Source of the DNA: Stenotrophomonas tumulicola | GTDB lineage: Bacteria; Pseudomonadota; Gammaproteobacteria; Xanthomonadales; Xanthomonadaceae | NCBI RefSeq assembly: GCF_014117215.1 | Contig: NZ_JACGXS010000002.1 | Span: forward strand, 398,290 to 462,289 | Reading direction: 5' to 3' | DNA: 64,000 nucleotides | Shown here: one piece after another, positions 1 to 8,367 of the stretch | How the letters are laid out: the number at the start of each line of letters is the position of its first letter | Position numbering within the stretch: the first letter of the stretch is position 1 | Translations under genes and position numbers: made by a program | Notes under the pieces: generated by a model | The model's input: only the letters and a program-made list of their open reading frames with translations | What the model was told of the DNA's origin: nothing | Database searches by the model: none

Positions 1-18
1 TACCGGGCCCGCGTGGGG

Positions 19-2184
19 TCAGAAGCTGTAGGTGAACGTCAGCGAGCCATTGCGGCCGTCGCCGTACGCACCGTAGCCGGTGATCTGCGAGAGGTACTTC
101 TTGTCCAGCAGGTTGTTGAGGTTGGCCTGCACGCTGAACTCCGGCGAGATGCGGTAGCGCATGAAGGCACTGACCAGTGCGTAGCCTTCCTGCTCGAAGC
201 GGCCAATACCCGGGATCGGATAGTAGATGCGGTTCTGCCAGTTGGCGCCGCCACCGACGGTCAGATCCTGCAGTGACTGCGGGGTGTAGCTGGTGAACAG
301 TTTGAGCGTGGTCTGCGGCAGGTTGGTGTTGATGTCCGCTCCGTCGATATCCTTGGCCACGTAGCGCGATGCACCGAAGGTCGCGTTCCAGCCCGGGGCC
401 AGTTCACCGTTGAGCTCCAGCTCGACGCCACGGCTGACGGTGCCGCGCGCGGCGATGTACGCGGTTTCGAGTTCGTTGCCGTCGACCTTGTCCATCGTGG
501 CCTGGCCGACGTTGTCCTGCTCGATGCGGAACACGGCCAGCGAGGCGTTCAGGCGGTTGTCGAACCACGCCCCCTTGACGCCGATTTCGTAGCTCTTGCC
601 GTCGACCGGGTCCAGGTAGCTGCCCTGCTTGGTGCGCAGCGTCTGCGGCTGGAAGATTTCGGTATAGCTGGCGTAGGTGGAGTACGTGTCGTTGAGGTCA
701 TAGACCAGGCCGGCGTAGGGCGTGGTGACCTTGTGCGAACGGTCGGCGTCTTCGCCCTCGCTCTTCCAGTCGGTGTAACGGGCACCGAGGATCAGCTTCA
801 ACGGATCGGCCAATGAAAGGCGGGTCGCCGCGTAGCCGGCCTTCTGGGTGATGGTGCCCTGGCTGGCCAGGCTCAGCGGATTCCAGTCCGGTTCCGGGAA
901 GTTGCCGGTCCAGTTGAGATAGTTGTCGATCGGGCCCCACGCTGTATCGGTGCCGCCGACCTGGAAGTCACCGTAGTTGGCGTACTCGCGCTTGTTGTAG
1001 CTCAGGCCGGCCATGAACTGGTGCTCGCGGCCGAACAGCTGGAACGGGCCTTCCACGAAGCCGTCCACGCCGTTGACCTTGCGCTCGGTGTTGTACAAGC
1101 CGGCCATCGGCGTGATGCCGCTGCCGGTCACCTTGTCGAAGGCGGTGTACGACGGGTAGAACAGCTTGTCGTTGGCGTTGGTCTTGTCGTGGGTCGCGCC
1201 GATCTTGACCTTCCAGTCATTGGCGAAGGCGTGTTCCAGCGTGGCGAACAGGCGCTTGCTGGTGGTATCCCAGTAAGTCCAGCCCGGGTTCGCACTGAAG
1301 GATTCGTCGTAAGGGGTCGGCGTGCCGTCGGAGTACCACATCGGGAAACCACCCCAGGTCGCGCCGTTGGCGCGCTTCTGCTGGTAGTCGTAGCCCACGC
1401 TCAGCTGGGTGTCCGGGGTCAGGTCGGCGTCGATCACCGCATAGCCCAGCGTCTTGTGCTGGTCGTAGCGGTCCATCTGCGATTCGGTGTCCAGGTAGCT
1501 GCCGATCACGCGCGCACGCACCGAGCCGCTGGCATTCAGCGGCGTGGTCACATCCACCGTGCTGCGGGTGCGCCCCCAACTGCCGACGTTCACCGACACG
1601 CTGCCGGTCAGCTCGGCACTGTCGGCATGCTTGCGGATCAGGTTGACCGACGCCGACGGGTTGCCGGCACCGCTGAGCAGGCCGGTGGCTCCGCGCACCA
1701 CTTCCACGCGGTCGTACAGGGCCAGGTCCAGGCCGGAATCGCCGTAGCTCCAGTTCTGCACCATCTGCGTGGGCAGGCCGTCGAACTGGTAGCTGTCGAT
1801 GTAGAAGCCGCGCGCGTAGAACTCGGTGCGCTCGGTATCGGACTGGGTGCTGCTGACGCCGGTGGTGTTGGCCAGCACGTCGATGATGTCGTCGAGGTTC
1901 TGGTCCTCGATGCGCTGGTGGCTGATGATGCTGATCGACTGCGGAATCTCGCGCGGCGCCAGGTCGAAACGCGTACCGGCGGACGTGCGGCGGACCGAGT
2001 AGCCTTCCGCGCGCTCGCCCTTGACCACGATGCCATCCAGCGTGGTGGCGCTGGCCGATCCTGCATCGGGCATGTCCTGCGCAGAAGCGGATGCGGCCGC
2101 CATGGTGCAAAGGGCCGCCAGCAGTGCCTGGGGCAGGCGGTGGGGTGCGGGAGAGCGGGACAGCAGCGTCGAAGAACGGTTCAT
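19..2184 (-). CDS. TonB-dependent siderophore receptor
   Basis: Outer-membrane receptor that probably imports a ferric siderophore using TonB energy. The 721-residue product has a signal peptide (about residues 1-36, ending ASASAQ), then a plug domain with IPQSISIISHQRIEDQNLDD, the FYARGFYIDSYQFDGLP segment and VEVVRGATGLLSGAGNPSAS, which is the pattern of the FpvA/FhuE/FoxA group. A beta-barrel follows and ends in the usual terminal aromatic (FTYSF). The start is taken as the ATG before NRSSTLL; an ATG two codons upstream (2190) is also possible and neither has a clear Shine-Dalgarno. A Fur-like box lies about 75 bp upstream, so iron repression is likely. No siderophore biosynthesis genes are nearby, so it may take up a foreign siderophore. 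The substrate cannot be named from sequence. Confidence 0.92.
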   Translation of the reverse strand: MNRSSTLLSRSPAPHRLPQALLAALCTMAAASASAQDMPDAGSASATTLDGIVVKGERAEGYSVRRTSAGTRFDLAPREIPQSISIISHQRIEDQNLDDIIDVLANTTGVSSTQSDTERTEFYARGFYIDSYQFDGLPTQMVQNWSYGDSGLDLALYDRVEVVRGATGLLSGAGNPSASVNLIRKHADSAELTGSVSVNVGSWGRTRSTVDVTTPLNASGSVRARVIGSYLDTESQMDRYDQHKTLGYAVIDADLTPDTQLSVGYDYQQKRANGATWGGFPMWYSDGTPTPYDESFSANPGWTYWDTTSKRLFATLEHAFANDWKVKIGATHDKTNANDKLFYPSYTAFDKVTGSGITPMAGLYNTERKVNGVDGFVEGPFQLFGREHQFMAGLSYNKREYANYGDFQVGGTDTAWGPIDNYLNWTGNFPEPDWNPLSLASQGTITQKAGYAATRLSLADPLKLILGARYTDWKSEGEDADRSHKVTTPYAGLVYDLNDTYSTYASYTEIFQPQTLRTKQGSYLDPVDGKSYEIGVKGAWFDNRLNASLAVFRIEQDNVGQATMDKVDGNELETAYIAARGTVSRGVELELNGELAPGWNATFGASRYVAKDIDGADINTNLPQTTLKLFTSYTPQSLQDLTVGGGANWQNRIYYPIPGIGRFEQEGYALVSAFMRYRISPEFSVQANLNNLLDKKYLSQITGYGAYGDGRNGSLTFTYSF

Positions 2185-2259
2185 GGTCATTACCGAAGCG
2201 CAAATGATAGAGGGGGCGTGTTTGCGCACGGCCCTGTGCGATCACGCTCCATTCATGAT

Positions 2260-2278
2260 AATGGGAGTGATTCGCATT
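2260..2278 (-). promoter_or_regulatory. Candidate Fur box upstream of the siderophore receptor
   Basis: The 19-bp AATGGGAGTGATTCGCATT matches 15 of 19 positions of a Fur-type inverted repeat AATGAGAATCATTCTCATT. Its halves pair (AATG/CATT, GA/TC). It lies 76 bp upstream of the receptor start. Binding is inferred, not shown. Confidence 0.6.
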
Positions 2279-2290
2279 AGCAATGAAACG

Positions 2291-2363
2291 AAAAAGGGGA
2301 CGGAGGGGATTAAGGCGTTTCTGGCATGGCCCGAAACGCCTTAATCCCCTCCGTCCCCTTTTT
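2291..2363. repeat. Large palindrome, A5-G4-ACGG hairpin family, copy 1 (bidirectional terminator candidate)
   Basis: Two perfectly complementary 30-nt arms (2291-2320 and 2334-2363) flank a 13-nt loop. The arm begins AAAAAGGGGACGGAGGGG and continues ATTAAGGCGTTT. Because the arm starts with A5, the hairpin ends in T5 on either strand, the form of a bidirectional intrinsic terminator. It touches the stop codon of the next minus-strand gene. Related copies lie at 25273-25351 and 26274-26348. Confidence 0.85.
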
Positions 2364-3131
2364 TCAGCGCAGGGCGCTTTCCGGGACGTCGATGGACATG
2401 GCCAGCGCGAGGTGGTCGGAGAAGGCGGCCGCCACGGCTTCGACGCTGCGTTGCTTCAGGTTGCTGCTGACCAGGATGTGGTCGATGGCACGGTCCGGCC
2501 GCCAGCTGGGGAAGGTCGGCACCACGCATCCCGGTGGCTGCAGGGTGGTCTTCTGGTACAGCACCTGCATTTCCGGGCGTTCGGCCAGGCAGTTGAAATC
2601 ACCCATCAGCACGGCGTTCGGATGGTCCGACAGCATCTCGGCAATGAATGACAGCTGCGACAGCCGTGAGCCGGCTCCCAGCGACAGGTGCGCCACGGCC
2701 ACTGCCAGTCCCTCGGCACCGTCGCCGAACTTGGCCAGCAGCACGCCACGCCCCCCAATGCGGCCGGGCAGGGCATGGTCCTGCACTTCCACCGGCTCCA
2801 GCTTGCTCAGCAGGCCGTTGGCCGAAGAGGCCACCCCGCCCATGCGCCGGTTCGGCTGGTGGCTCCAGTAGTTGAAGCCCGCGCGCTGCGCCAGGTAGTG
2901 GGTCTGGTTGGTGAAGCCCGAGCGCAGGCTGCCCGGATCGGCTTCCTGCAGGCCGACGATATCGTGGCCGCGGGCCAGCGTGGCGATGGCATCCAGGCTG
3001 CTGCGCTTGCGGCCCGCCGGCAGTGCATGCGACCAGCTGCGGGTCACATAGTCACTGTACCGGCGGGTGCTCGAGCCGGCCTGGATGTTGGCCGTCAGCA
3101 GGCGCAGGGTACGTGAGTGGGGGGAGGTCAC
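2364..3131 (-). CDS. Endonuclease/exonuclease/phosphatase (DNase I-like) family protein
   Basis: Metal-dependent phosphodiesterase fold of about 255 residues. The family's conserved blocks appear in order: TANIQAG at the N-terminus, GLQEAD (metal-binding Glu), MGDFNCL, AIDHILVS and SDHLAL at the C-terminus (catalytic Asp-His). No signal peptide or membrane segment is seen, so it is probably cytoplasmic. The substrate (nucleic acid, phospholipid or small phosphoester) is unknown. The reading frame stays open to a GTG at 3176, which would overlap the dsbA stop; I prefer the GTG at 3131, just after that stop, but neither has a clear ribosome binding site. It follows the lipoprotein dsbA on the same strand and may be cotranscribed. 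Confidence 0.85.
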   Translation of the reverse strand: MTSPHSRTLRLLTANIQAGSSTRRYSDYVTRSWSHALPAGRKRSSLDAIATLARGHDIVGLQEADPGSLRSGFTNQTHYLAQRAGFNYWSHQPNRRMGGVASSANGLLSKLEPVEVQDHALPGRIGGRGVLLAKFGDGAEGLAVAVAHLSLGAGSRLSQLSFIAEMLSDHPNAVLMGDFNCLAERPEMQVLYQKTTLQPPGCVVPTFPSWRPDRAIDHILVSSNLKQRSVEAVAAAFSDHLALAMSIDVPESALR

Positions 3132-3153
3132 GACGGTATGCGCGTTGCCAGTA

Positions 3154-3984
3154 TCAGTTTCCGGCCTTGGCCGCACGCTCGCGCGCGATCAGGTGGTCGG
3201 CAATGCGCAGGTAGTCCTGGAACGACTTGCCCTTCACCAGGTACTTGCCATCGATGATGATCGACGGGGTGCCGGAGATCTGGCTGCGCTGGGCGAACTG
3301 CTTGGCGGCGTTGGTCTTCGCATTGACCGCAAAGCTGCTCATGGTGGCGGTGAACTGCTTGGCATCCACGCCGTGCTTGGCGTAGAAGCCGGCGATGTCG
3401 TCCACCGAATCGCGGCCACGCTCGCCCTTCAGGGTCTGCTCGGCATGGATGGCGGCGTACAGCGCTTCGTGGGTCTTTTCCTGCACGCCCAGCGTCTGCG
3501 CGGCATAGAACGCGCGGCCATAGTCGTCCCAGGTACCGCCGAACATGGCCGGCACGTAGACGAAGTTCACGTCACCCGGCAGACCGGCCTTCCACGGGCC
3601 GACCAGCGGCTGGAACGCGGCGCAGGCGGGGCAGACGTAGCCGAAGATCTCCACCACTTCGACCTTGCCGGTTACCGGCTGGAACGGCTGGCCATTCTCG
3701 ATGACCACGTAATCAGTGCCGGCCACCGGCTCCGGACCGGTCAGGCGCATCGGCGTGGCGGCAACTGCCGGCGCGGCTTCGCTGCCAGCGGCCTGTTCGG
3801 CACCTGCAGCCTGCTCGCTGCCTTCAGCCGGCGTGGTGCCCGCGTCGGTGGCATCGGCCGGTGCGGTCTCTGCGGCGGGGGTGGTGTCGGCCGGCGCGGT
3901 CACGTTGGCGGTGCCATCATCGGCCTTGCAGGCGGCGAGGATCGGCAGCAGCGCCACCAGGGTGAGGGCGTAACGGGTCTTCAT
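3154..3984 (-). CDS. dsbA: Thiol:disulfide interchange protein DsbA/DsbL, lipoprotein form
   Basis: Periplasmic thiol oxidoreductase, 276 residues. The N-terminus is a lipoprotein signal with lipobox LAAC (Cys19), so it is probably membrane-anchored. Residues 20-75 form a low-complexity Ala/Pro/Thr/Glu linker, followed by a DsbA thioredoxin fold with the active site CPAC (118-121) and a cis-Pro loop in SGTPSIII. CPAC differs from the classical CPHC of its neighbour, so the redox potential may differ. The ATG at 3984 has GGAGA about 6 nt upstream; a longer reading is ignored. It lies directly downstream of a second dsbA on the same strand, suggesting a recent or functionally split duplication. 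Confidence 0.93.
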   Translation of the reverse strand: MKTRYALTLVALLPILAACKADDGTANVTAPADTTPAAETAPADATDAGTTPAEGSEQAAGAEQAAGSEAAPAVAATPMRLTGPEPVAGTDYVVIENGQPFQPVTGKVEVVEIFGYVCPACAAFQPLVGPWKAGLPGDVNFVYVPAMFGGTWDDYGRAFYAAQTLGVQEKTHEALYAAIHAEQTLKGERGRDSVDDIAGFYAKHGVDAKQFTATMSSFAVNAKTNAAKQFAQRSQISGTPSIIIDGKYLVKGKSFQDYLRIADHLIARERAAKAGN

Positions 3985-4084
3985 CGAAGCATCTCCAGCG
4001 ATGGTTGAAGCCGGCGCTGGGCACCGGCCAGGAACGAATGATGACACGCGGAGGCATCGCCGCCGCGTGTGGGTGGCGCGCGGT

Positions 4085-4753
4085 TCAGCGGCCCTTGCTG
4101 GAGCCGGCTGCATCTCCACGGGCCTGGGCGATCAGCGCCGAGGCGATGCGCAACTGGTCGTCGGCACTGGTGCCCTTGACCAGGTACTGGCCATTGATGA
4201 TCAGCGCGGGCGTGCCGGGCGTCCTGGTGCGCTGGGCGAATTCACGCGCAGCCTTCACCTTGGCCTGCACGGCGTCGCTCTTGAATGCCGCAATGAATGC
4301 CGCTTCGGTCACGCCGTACTGCGTGTAGAACGTGGCCAGCTCTTCGGGCGACACGTTCTGCATCGGCAGGCTGCGATCTTCGTGCAGGGCCTTGAACACG
4401 GCCGCGTGGCTGCGCTTGGCCACGCCCAGCTGGTCGGCCGCGTAATAGCCCTGGGCCCAGGTGTCCCATGGGCCGCCGAACGCAGCCGGCACCGGGGTGA
4501 AGCGGACGTCCTTGGGCAGCTTGGCCACCCAGGCCTGCAACTGCGGTTCGAAATGCGCGCAATGCGGGCAGGTATAGCCGAACACTTCGGCCACTTCGAT
4601 CTTGCCGGCCAGCGGCTGCAACGGGCCCGGGTCGGCGATGCGTTCGTAATCGCGGCCTTCCTGCAGGGCAGGGCCGGTGGGTGCCGCGGACAGGGCCAGC
4701 GGCATCAGCGCCAGCAGGGACAGCAACAGGCGGGGAATCAACCTCATCGACAT
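4085..4753 (-). CDS. dsbA: Thiol:disulfide interchange protein DsbA, soluble periplasmic
   Basis: Introduces disulfide bonds into exported proteins. The product is 222 residues with a cleavable signal peptide (about 1-23, LALSAAP) and no lipobox. The active site is the classical CPHC (62-65), with a cis-Pro loop in TPGTPALIINGQYLVKG. It is about as long as other DsbA proteins. Two ATGs compete: 4753, and 4747 (MRLIP), which is better spaced from the upstream GGAGA. Cytochrome c4 lies upstream and the lipoprotein DsbA downstream on the same strand. This cytochrome c4-dsbA group divergent from engB is a known arrangement in gammaproteobacteria. Confidence 0.94.
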   Translation of the reverse strand: MSMRLIPRLLLSLLALMPLALSAAPTGPALQEGRDYERIADPGPLQPLAGKIEVAEVFGYTCPHCAHFEPQLQAWVAKLPKDVRFTPVPAAFGGPWDTWAQGYYAADQLGVAKRSHAAVFKALHEDRSLPMQNVSPEELATFYTQYGVTEAAFIAAFKSDAVQAKVKAAREFAQRTRTPGTPALIINGQYLVKGTSADDQLRIASALIAQARGDAAGSSKGR

Positions 4754-4849
4754 GCATCTCCATGGAAACGATGGCCGGCGGGCGCCGGCGCGGAGATGAA
4801 CATACCTCAGGCTGCTGCCAGGGTGGTTACCGGGCAGGATGGGCGGTCG

Positions 4850-5647
4850 TCAGGGAGCGGCCGTCGGCGTGCTGGCCGGCGACTGCGCGGCCACGTCGTC
4901 GGCGCGGTCGTGCAGGCCCTGCAGGTAGCTGCCCAGCGCCTGGACTTCCTGTTCGGTCAGCTTGGAGGCCACCGTTGCCATGATCTGGAAGTGGGCCTTG
5001 TCGGTCTCGCCGGTGTGGCCTGCCTGGTATTCCTGCAGGCGGCGCGCGACATAGCTGGCGTGCTGGCCACCGATGTGCGGATACGCCGGGCCCGGGTTGC
5101 CCGCGCCGGTGGGGCCGTGGCAGGCCATGCAGGCCGGCAGGCCGCGCGCGACATCACCGCCGCGGTAAAGCTGCTGGCCGATCTCGTAGAATTTCAGGTC
5201 CTTGTACGGGCCCTCGGTGACCGCCGTGTCGTCGGCGATGCCGGAGGCGGCCTTCTGGGTGGCGAAGTACGCACCGATATCGCGCATGTCCTGTGGGGTC
5301 AGGTCCTTGACGAAGGGGACCATCGCCACCGATGCACCGGAGGTCCGCTGGCCGGTGGCGATCAGCGCCATCTGCTGGGCGGTGTAGCGTTCGCTCTGGC
5401 CGGCGATGCTGGGATACATCTCGACCGTGGCATTGCCATCGACGCCATGGCATGCCGCGCAGGCGGATGCCTTGCCCTGGCCGGCCGTGGCATCGCCCCA
5501 GGTGGTCTTGCTGAAGTCGACCTCCAGCGATGCGGTCTGGATCGGACCGTTGTCCGGTAGCGGGGTGATGCTGGTCTGCGCCCAAGCGGCGGCGGCCAGG
5601 ATGGAGACTGCAACTGCGGAAACGGCAACAACGCGAGCGTGGCGCAT
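4850..5647 (-). CDS. Di-haem cytochrome c4-type protein
   Basis: Periplasmic electron carrier of 265 residues. A signal peptide (1-23, AAAAWA) is followed by two c-type haem sites, CAACH (63-67) and CMACH (173-177), each in a cytochrome c domain of about 100 residues with conserved PSIAGQ and PHIGGQ motifs. This two-domain form is typical of cytochrome c4, which feeds terminal oxidases. The C-terminus ends in a short Ala/Pro/Thr tail. The start MRHARVV at 5647 has GGAG at a suitable distance; an open extension to 5704 would add a non-signal N-terminus and is not used. It is divergent from engB. Confidence 0.93.
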   Translation of the reverse strand: MRHARVVAVSAVAVSILAAAAWAQTSITPLPDNGPIQTASLEVDFSKTTWGDATAGQGKASACAACHGVDGNATVEMYPSIAGQSERYTAQQMALIATGQRTSGASVAMVPFVKDLTPQDMRDIGAYFATQKAASGIADDTAVTEGPYKDLKFYEIGQQLYRGGDVARGLPACMACHGPTGAGNPGPAYPHIGGQHASYVARRLQEYQAGHTGETDKAHFQIMATVASKLTEQEVQALGSYLQGLHDRADDVAAQSPASTPTAAP

Positions 5648-5772
5648 GCTAAAGCTCCGTTCTGGTCCGGCCAGGCCCTCCGCCCGGATGTACCTGATTA
5701 TCAACGGCTGTTCCCGGCACGGTCAATCGACGGGTCCGGGCGCGCGGCGTCGCAACATGCGATCCTATACGC

Positions 5773-6372
5773 ATGTCTCTTCTCATCGAACGCGCCCACT
5801 ACTACGTTTCGGCCCACAACGCGCGGCAGCTGCCGCCCGATGAAGGCGCCGAAGTGGCTTTCGCTGGCCGCTCCAATGCCGGCAAATCCAGCGCCCTCAA
5901 TGCCCTTACCCGCCAGAACGCGCTGGCACGCGTGTCCAAGACGCCCGGCCGCACCCAGCAGTTGGTGTTCTTCCAGGTCACCCCCGAAGCCCACCTGGTC
6001 GATCTGCCCGGTTACGGCTATGCCAAGGTGCCGCTGGACCTGCAGGCGCACTGGCAGGCCTTCATCGACCAGTATTTCCGTACCCGCAATGCACTTCGGG
6101 GCCTGGTGGTGGTGATGGATATCCGCCATCCGCTGAAGGATTACGACCGCCAGATGCTGGCCTATGCGGTGCAGCGCGGCCTGCCGGCGCATGCCCTGCT
6201 GACCAAGGCCGACAAGCTGAGCCGCAGCCAGCAGAACCTGTCGCTGCAGAAGGTCCGCAAGGAGCTGCACGCGGCTTTTGGCGAGACCGTGAGCGTGCAG
6301 GTGTTTTCCGGCGAAAGCCGGCTGGGCGTGGACGAAGCGCGCGGCATCATCGGCGGCTGGCTCGGTCTTTAA
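5773..6372 (+). CDS. engB: Ribosome biogenesis GTPase EngB (YihA/YsxC)
   Basis: Essential cytoplasmic GTPase needed for large ribosomal subunit assembly. The 199-residue protein has a P-loop GRSNAGKSS (32-40), a switch I threonine in KTPGRTQ, the G3 motif DLPGYGYAK (from 77), and G4 TKAD near residue 141. Length and motifs are normal for the family. It starts 125 bp from the divergent cytochrome c4 gene and ends just before a GTAG-type palindrome. No operon partner is visible. Confidence 0.97.
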   Translation: MSLLIERAHYYVSAHNARQLPPDEGAEVAFAGRSNAGKSSALNALTRQNALARVSKTPGRTQQLVFFQVTPEAHLVDLPGYGYAKVPLDLQAHWQAFIDQYFRTRNALRGLVVVMDIRHPLKDYDRQMLAYAVQRGLPAHALLTKADKLSRSQQNLSLQKVRKELHAAFGETVSVQVFSGESRLGVDEARGIIGGWLGL

Positions 6373-6381
6373 CGTTACGAT

Positions 6382-6405
6382 CGCCGGGCCTGGCCCGGCG
6401 CTACC
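6382..6405. repeat. GTAG-type palindrome (REP-like)
   Basis: One inverted unit, CGCCGGGCC-TGGCCCGGCG followed by CTACC, behind the engB stop and between convergent genes. It probably stabilises or terminates the transcripts. Confidence 0.75.
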
Positions 6406-6423
6406 GGTGGGTTTCCTGCCGCG

Positions 6424-7395
6424 TTACAGCGGCGAAAATTCCGCTGGCACCCATGCATAGGCATCACCATCGCGGCGCACGTGGCCCAGCCCGGGGAATG
6501 GCAGGTGCGCGCCAGCGACCCACCACTTGCCGTCGCTGGCCTGGGACAGCATCGCGCGGCGGCTGCTGATCGCGGCCTGGCGGTCGCTGTCTGCTTCAAA
6601 CGATGCGTCCGGGTGGGCGAACTGCACGCCGTGGTAATGCAGCACATCGCCCCATACCAGTAGCGACTGGCCCTGGCTGTCGAAGCGGAATGACACATGT
6701 CCCGGCGTGTGGCCATGGGTGTCCAACGCCATGGCATGGCCCGGTAGCGCCTGCCCAGGCTGGAACAGGCGCAGGCGTCCTGCTGCCTGGTAGGGCGCGG
6801 CGGCAGTGCGTGCCAGCGCGAAGGCGAAGCGGACGCCCTGCGGTGCGCCGGCCTCGGAAGCGGGATCCAGCCAGTAGCCTGCATCGGCCTGTGATAGCCA
6901 GACTGTCGCGTTGGGGTAGGCCACTTCGCCCTGGGAATCGAGGATGCCGCACAGGTGGTCCGGATGGGCGTGGGTAAGCAGCACGTCATCCACCTCCGAC
7001 GGATCCACGCCTGCAGCGCGCAGGTTGGCCAGCACCTGGCCCAGGCCGGGGCCGAAACACTGTGCGGTGCCGGCGTCGACCAGCGTCAGGTGGTCGCCGT
7101 CGCGGACCAGGAAGGCATTGACCGCAGTCTGCAGGCCTTTGTCGGTTTCCGGGACGTAGCGGTTTTCCAGCGCGTGGTCGACCACGGCGGGCTGTACGCC
7201 TACCAGTTCCTTCCGGCCCAGCCTGACGATGCCGTCGAACAGCGCAGTGACCTGCAGGGCGCCTATCCGCTGGCGGTACACGCCGGGCACCTGCTCGGTG
7301 GGCGCAGTCGCGTGTGCGGCGGCCATCGTGGCCAACGGCAGGCAGGACAAGGCAAGCGACAGGGCGCTGCGCAGGGGGAAGGACGGCTGGGGCAT
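6424..7395 (-). CDS. Exported MBL-fold metallo-hydrolase
   Basis: Metallo-beta-lactamase superfamily hydrolase of about 323 residues. An N-terminal signal peptide (SALSLALSCLPLATMAAAHA) indicates export to the periplasm. The zinc motif THAHPDHLCG (near residues 141-150) matches HxHxDH, with further ligands likely in DTHGHTPGHVSF and WGDVLHYHG. This architecture is shared with lactonase-like and other small-molecule hydrolases; the substrate is unknown. The chosen ATG (7395) starts the signal peptide directly, while an upstream ATG at 7440 would bury it. It lies convergent with engB and downstream of an AraC regulator on the same strand, but 140 bp away. Confidence 0.88.
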   Translation of the reverse strand: MPQPSFPLRSALSLALSCLPLATMAAAHATAPTEQVPGVYRQRIGALQVTALFDGIVRLGRKELVGVQPAVVDHALENRYVPETDKGLQTAVNAFLVRDGDHLTLVDAGTAQCFGPGLGQVLANLRAAGVDPSEVDDVLLTHAHPDHLCGILDSQGEVAYPNATVWLSQADAGYWLDPASEAGAPQGVRFAFALARTAAAPYQAAGRLRLFQPGQALPGHAMALDTHGHTPGHVSFRFDSQGQSLLVWGDVLHYHGVQFAHPDASFEADSDRQAAISSRRAMLSQASDGKWWVAGAHLPFPGLGHVRRDGDAYAWVPAEFSPL

Positions 7396-7536
7396 GGCAG
7401 GGTAGGGTCCGGTCTGGCGGGGTATGCCGCATGCCGCCATCGTGGCATCCGTTGTGCGCGCGATGCGCTCAAGGTGCTGCGCGTAACGCTCGCACGCGCC
7501 AGTGGCTGCACGAGGTTGCCGGCCAGCCGCCGGGCA

Positions 7537-8364
7537 CTACCTGAGCTCGGCCGGTTGCAATCCGTAGCGTTCGACGAAGCGCTTGTTGAAGCTGGCCAGC
7601 GAGCGGTACCCGGCACGTGCGGCCACTGACTTCAATGGCAGCGTGGTGGTGTACAGCAGCTCCATGGCGTGGGCCAGCCGCGCTTCGATGCGCAGCTCAC
7701 GCAGGCTGCTGCCTTCGGCTGCCAGGTGGCGGCGCAGCGTGGCACCGCTCAGCCCCAGCGTTGCTTCCAGGTCGCGGGATTGCCAGTCGCGCGCCGGCTC
7801 GGCGGCGATGTGGTCGCGGACCTGTTCGCTCAGCGTCGGCTGCGGTGGCAGCAGCAGGCTGCCATGCCCCTGCCGGCTCAAGGTGATGACGAACGTGGCC
7901 AGTGCCAGCCGTGCCTCGCTGTAATGGCCTTGCTGCAATGCCTGCCGCCAGCGCCGCAGCAGCGTGCCATGCTCCTGCAGCGGCAACCGTGCAAGCGTCG
8001 CGCCGGGAGCGGGCAAGGGCTCGTTCCACAGCGTGCGCGCCGCTGCCAGCGCTTCGGCGCAGAACGGCACGATGGCGCTGAGGTAGCGGCCGGTATGCGG
8101 GTCAGGCATGTTGACCACATCAATGCGGCAGCGCCGGGTGATCAGGAAGATATCGCCCGGCACGAAGCGCAGTGACTGGGTCGCCGTGCTGACGTGCTTC
8201 TGTCCTTCCAGCAGGATGGCGAACTGGGCCTGCGCGATTTCCACGGAGCGTGCACCGTGTTCGCGCAGGGCGGTGATGCAGGCGTAGCCTTCCGCGCGGT
8301 CGCAGCCGGCCAGGCTGGCCATGTCGGCCAGCAACCGGGCGCTTTCGGAAAGCGGCAAGGTCAT
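7537..8364 (-). CDS. AraC family transcriptional regulator
   Basis: 275-residue regulator. The last 100 residues hold the two helix-turn-helix AraC domain (ATLGLSGATLRRHLAAEG, then AARAGYRSLASFNKRF). The N-terminal half, with LRFVPGDIFLI, resembles the cupin-like sensing domain of AraC N-terminal families. It begins only 3 bp after the VIT transporter stop, so the two are almost certainly cotranscribed. The regulator may control the transporter, the MBL hydrolase or both; this is inference. The effector is unknown. Confidence 0.9.
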   Translation of the reverse strand: MTLPLSESARLLADMASLAGCDRAEGYACITALREHGARSVEIAQAQFAILLEGQKHVSTATQSLRFVPGDIFLITRRCRIDVVNMPDPHTGRYLSAIVPFCAEALAAARTLWNEPLPAPGATLARLPLQEHGTLLRRWRQALQQGHYSEARLALATFVITLSRQGHGSLLLPPQPTLSEQVRDHIAAEPARDWQSRDLEATLGLSGATLRRHLAAEGSSLRELRIEARLAHAMELLYTTTLPLKSVAARAGYRSLASFNKRFVERYGLQPAELR

Positions 8365-8367
8365 CGG

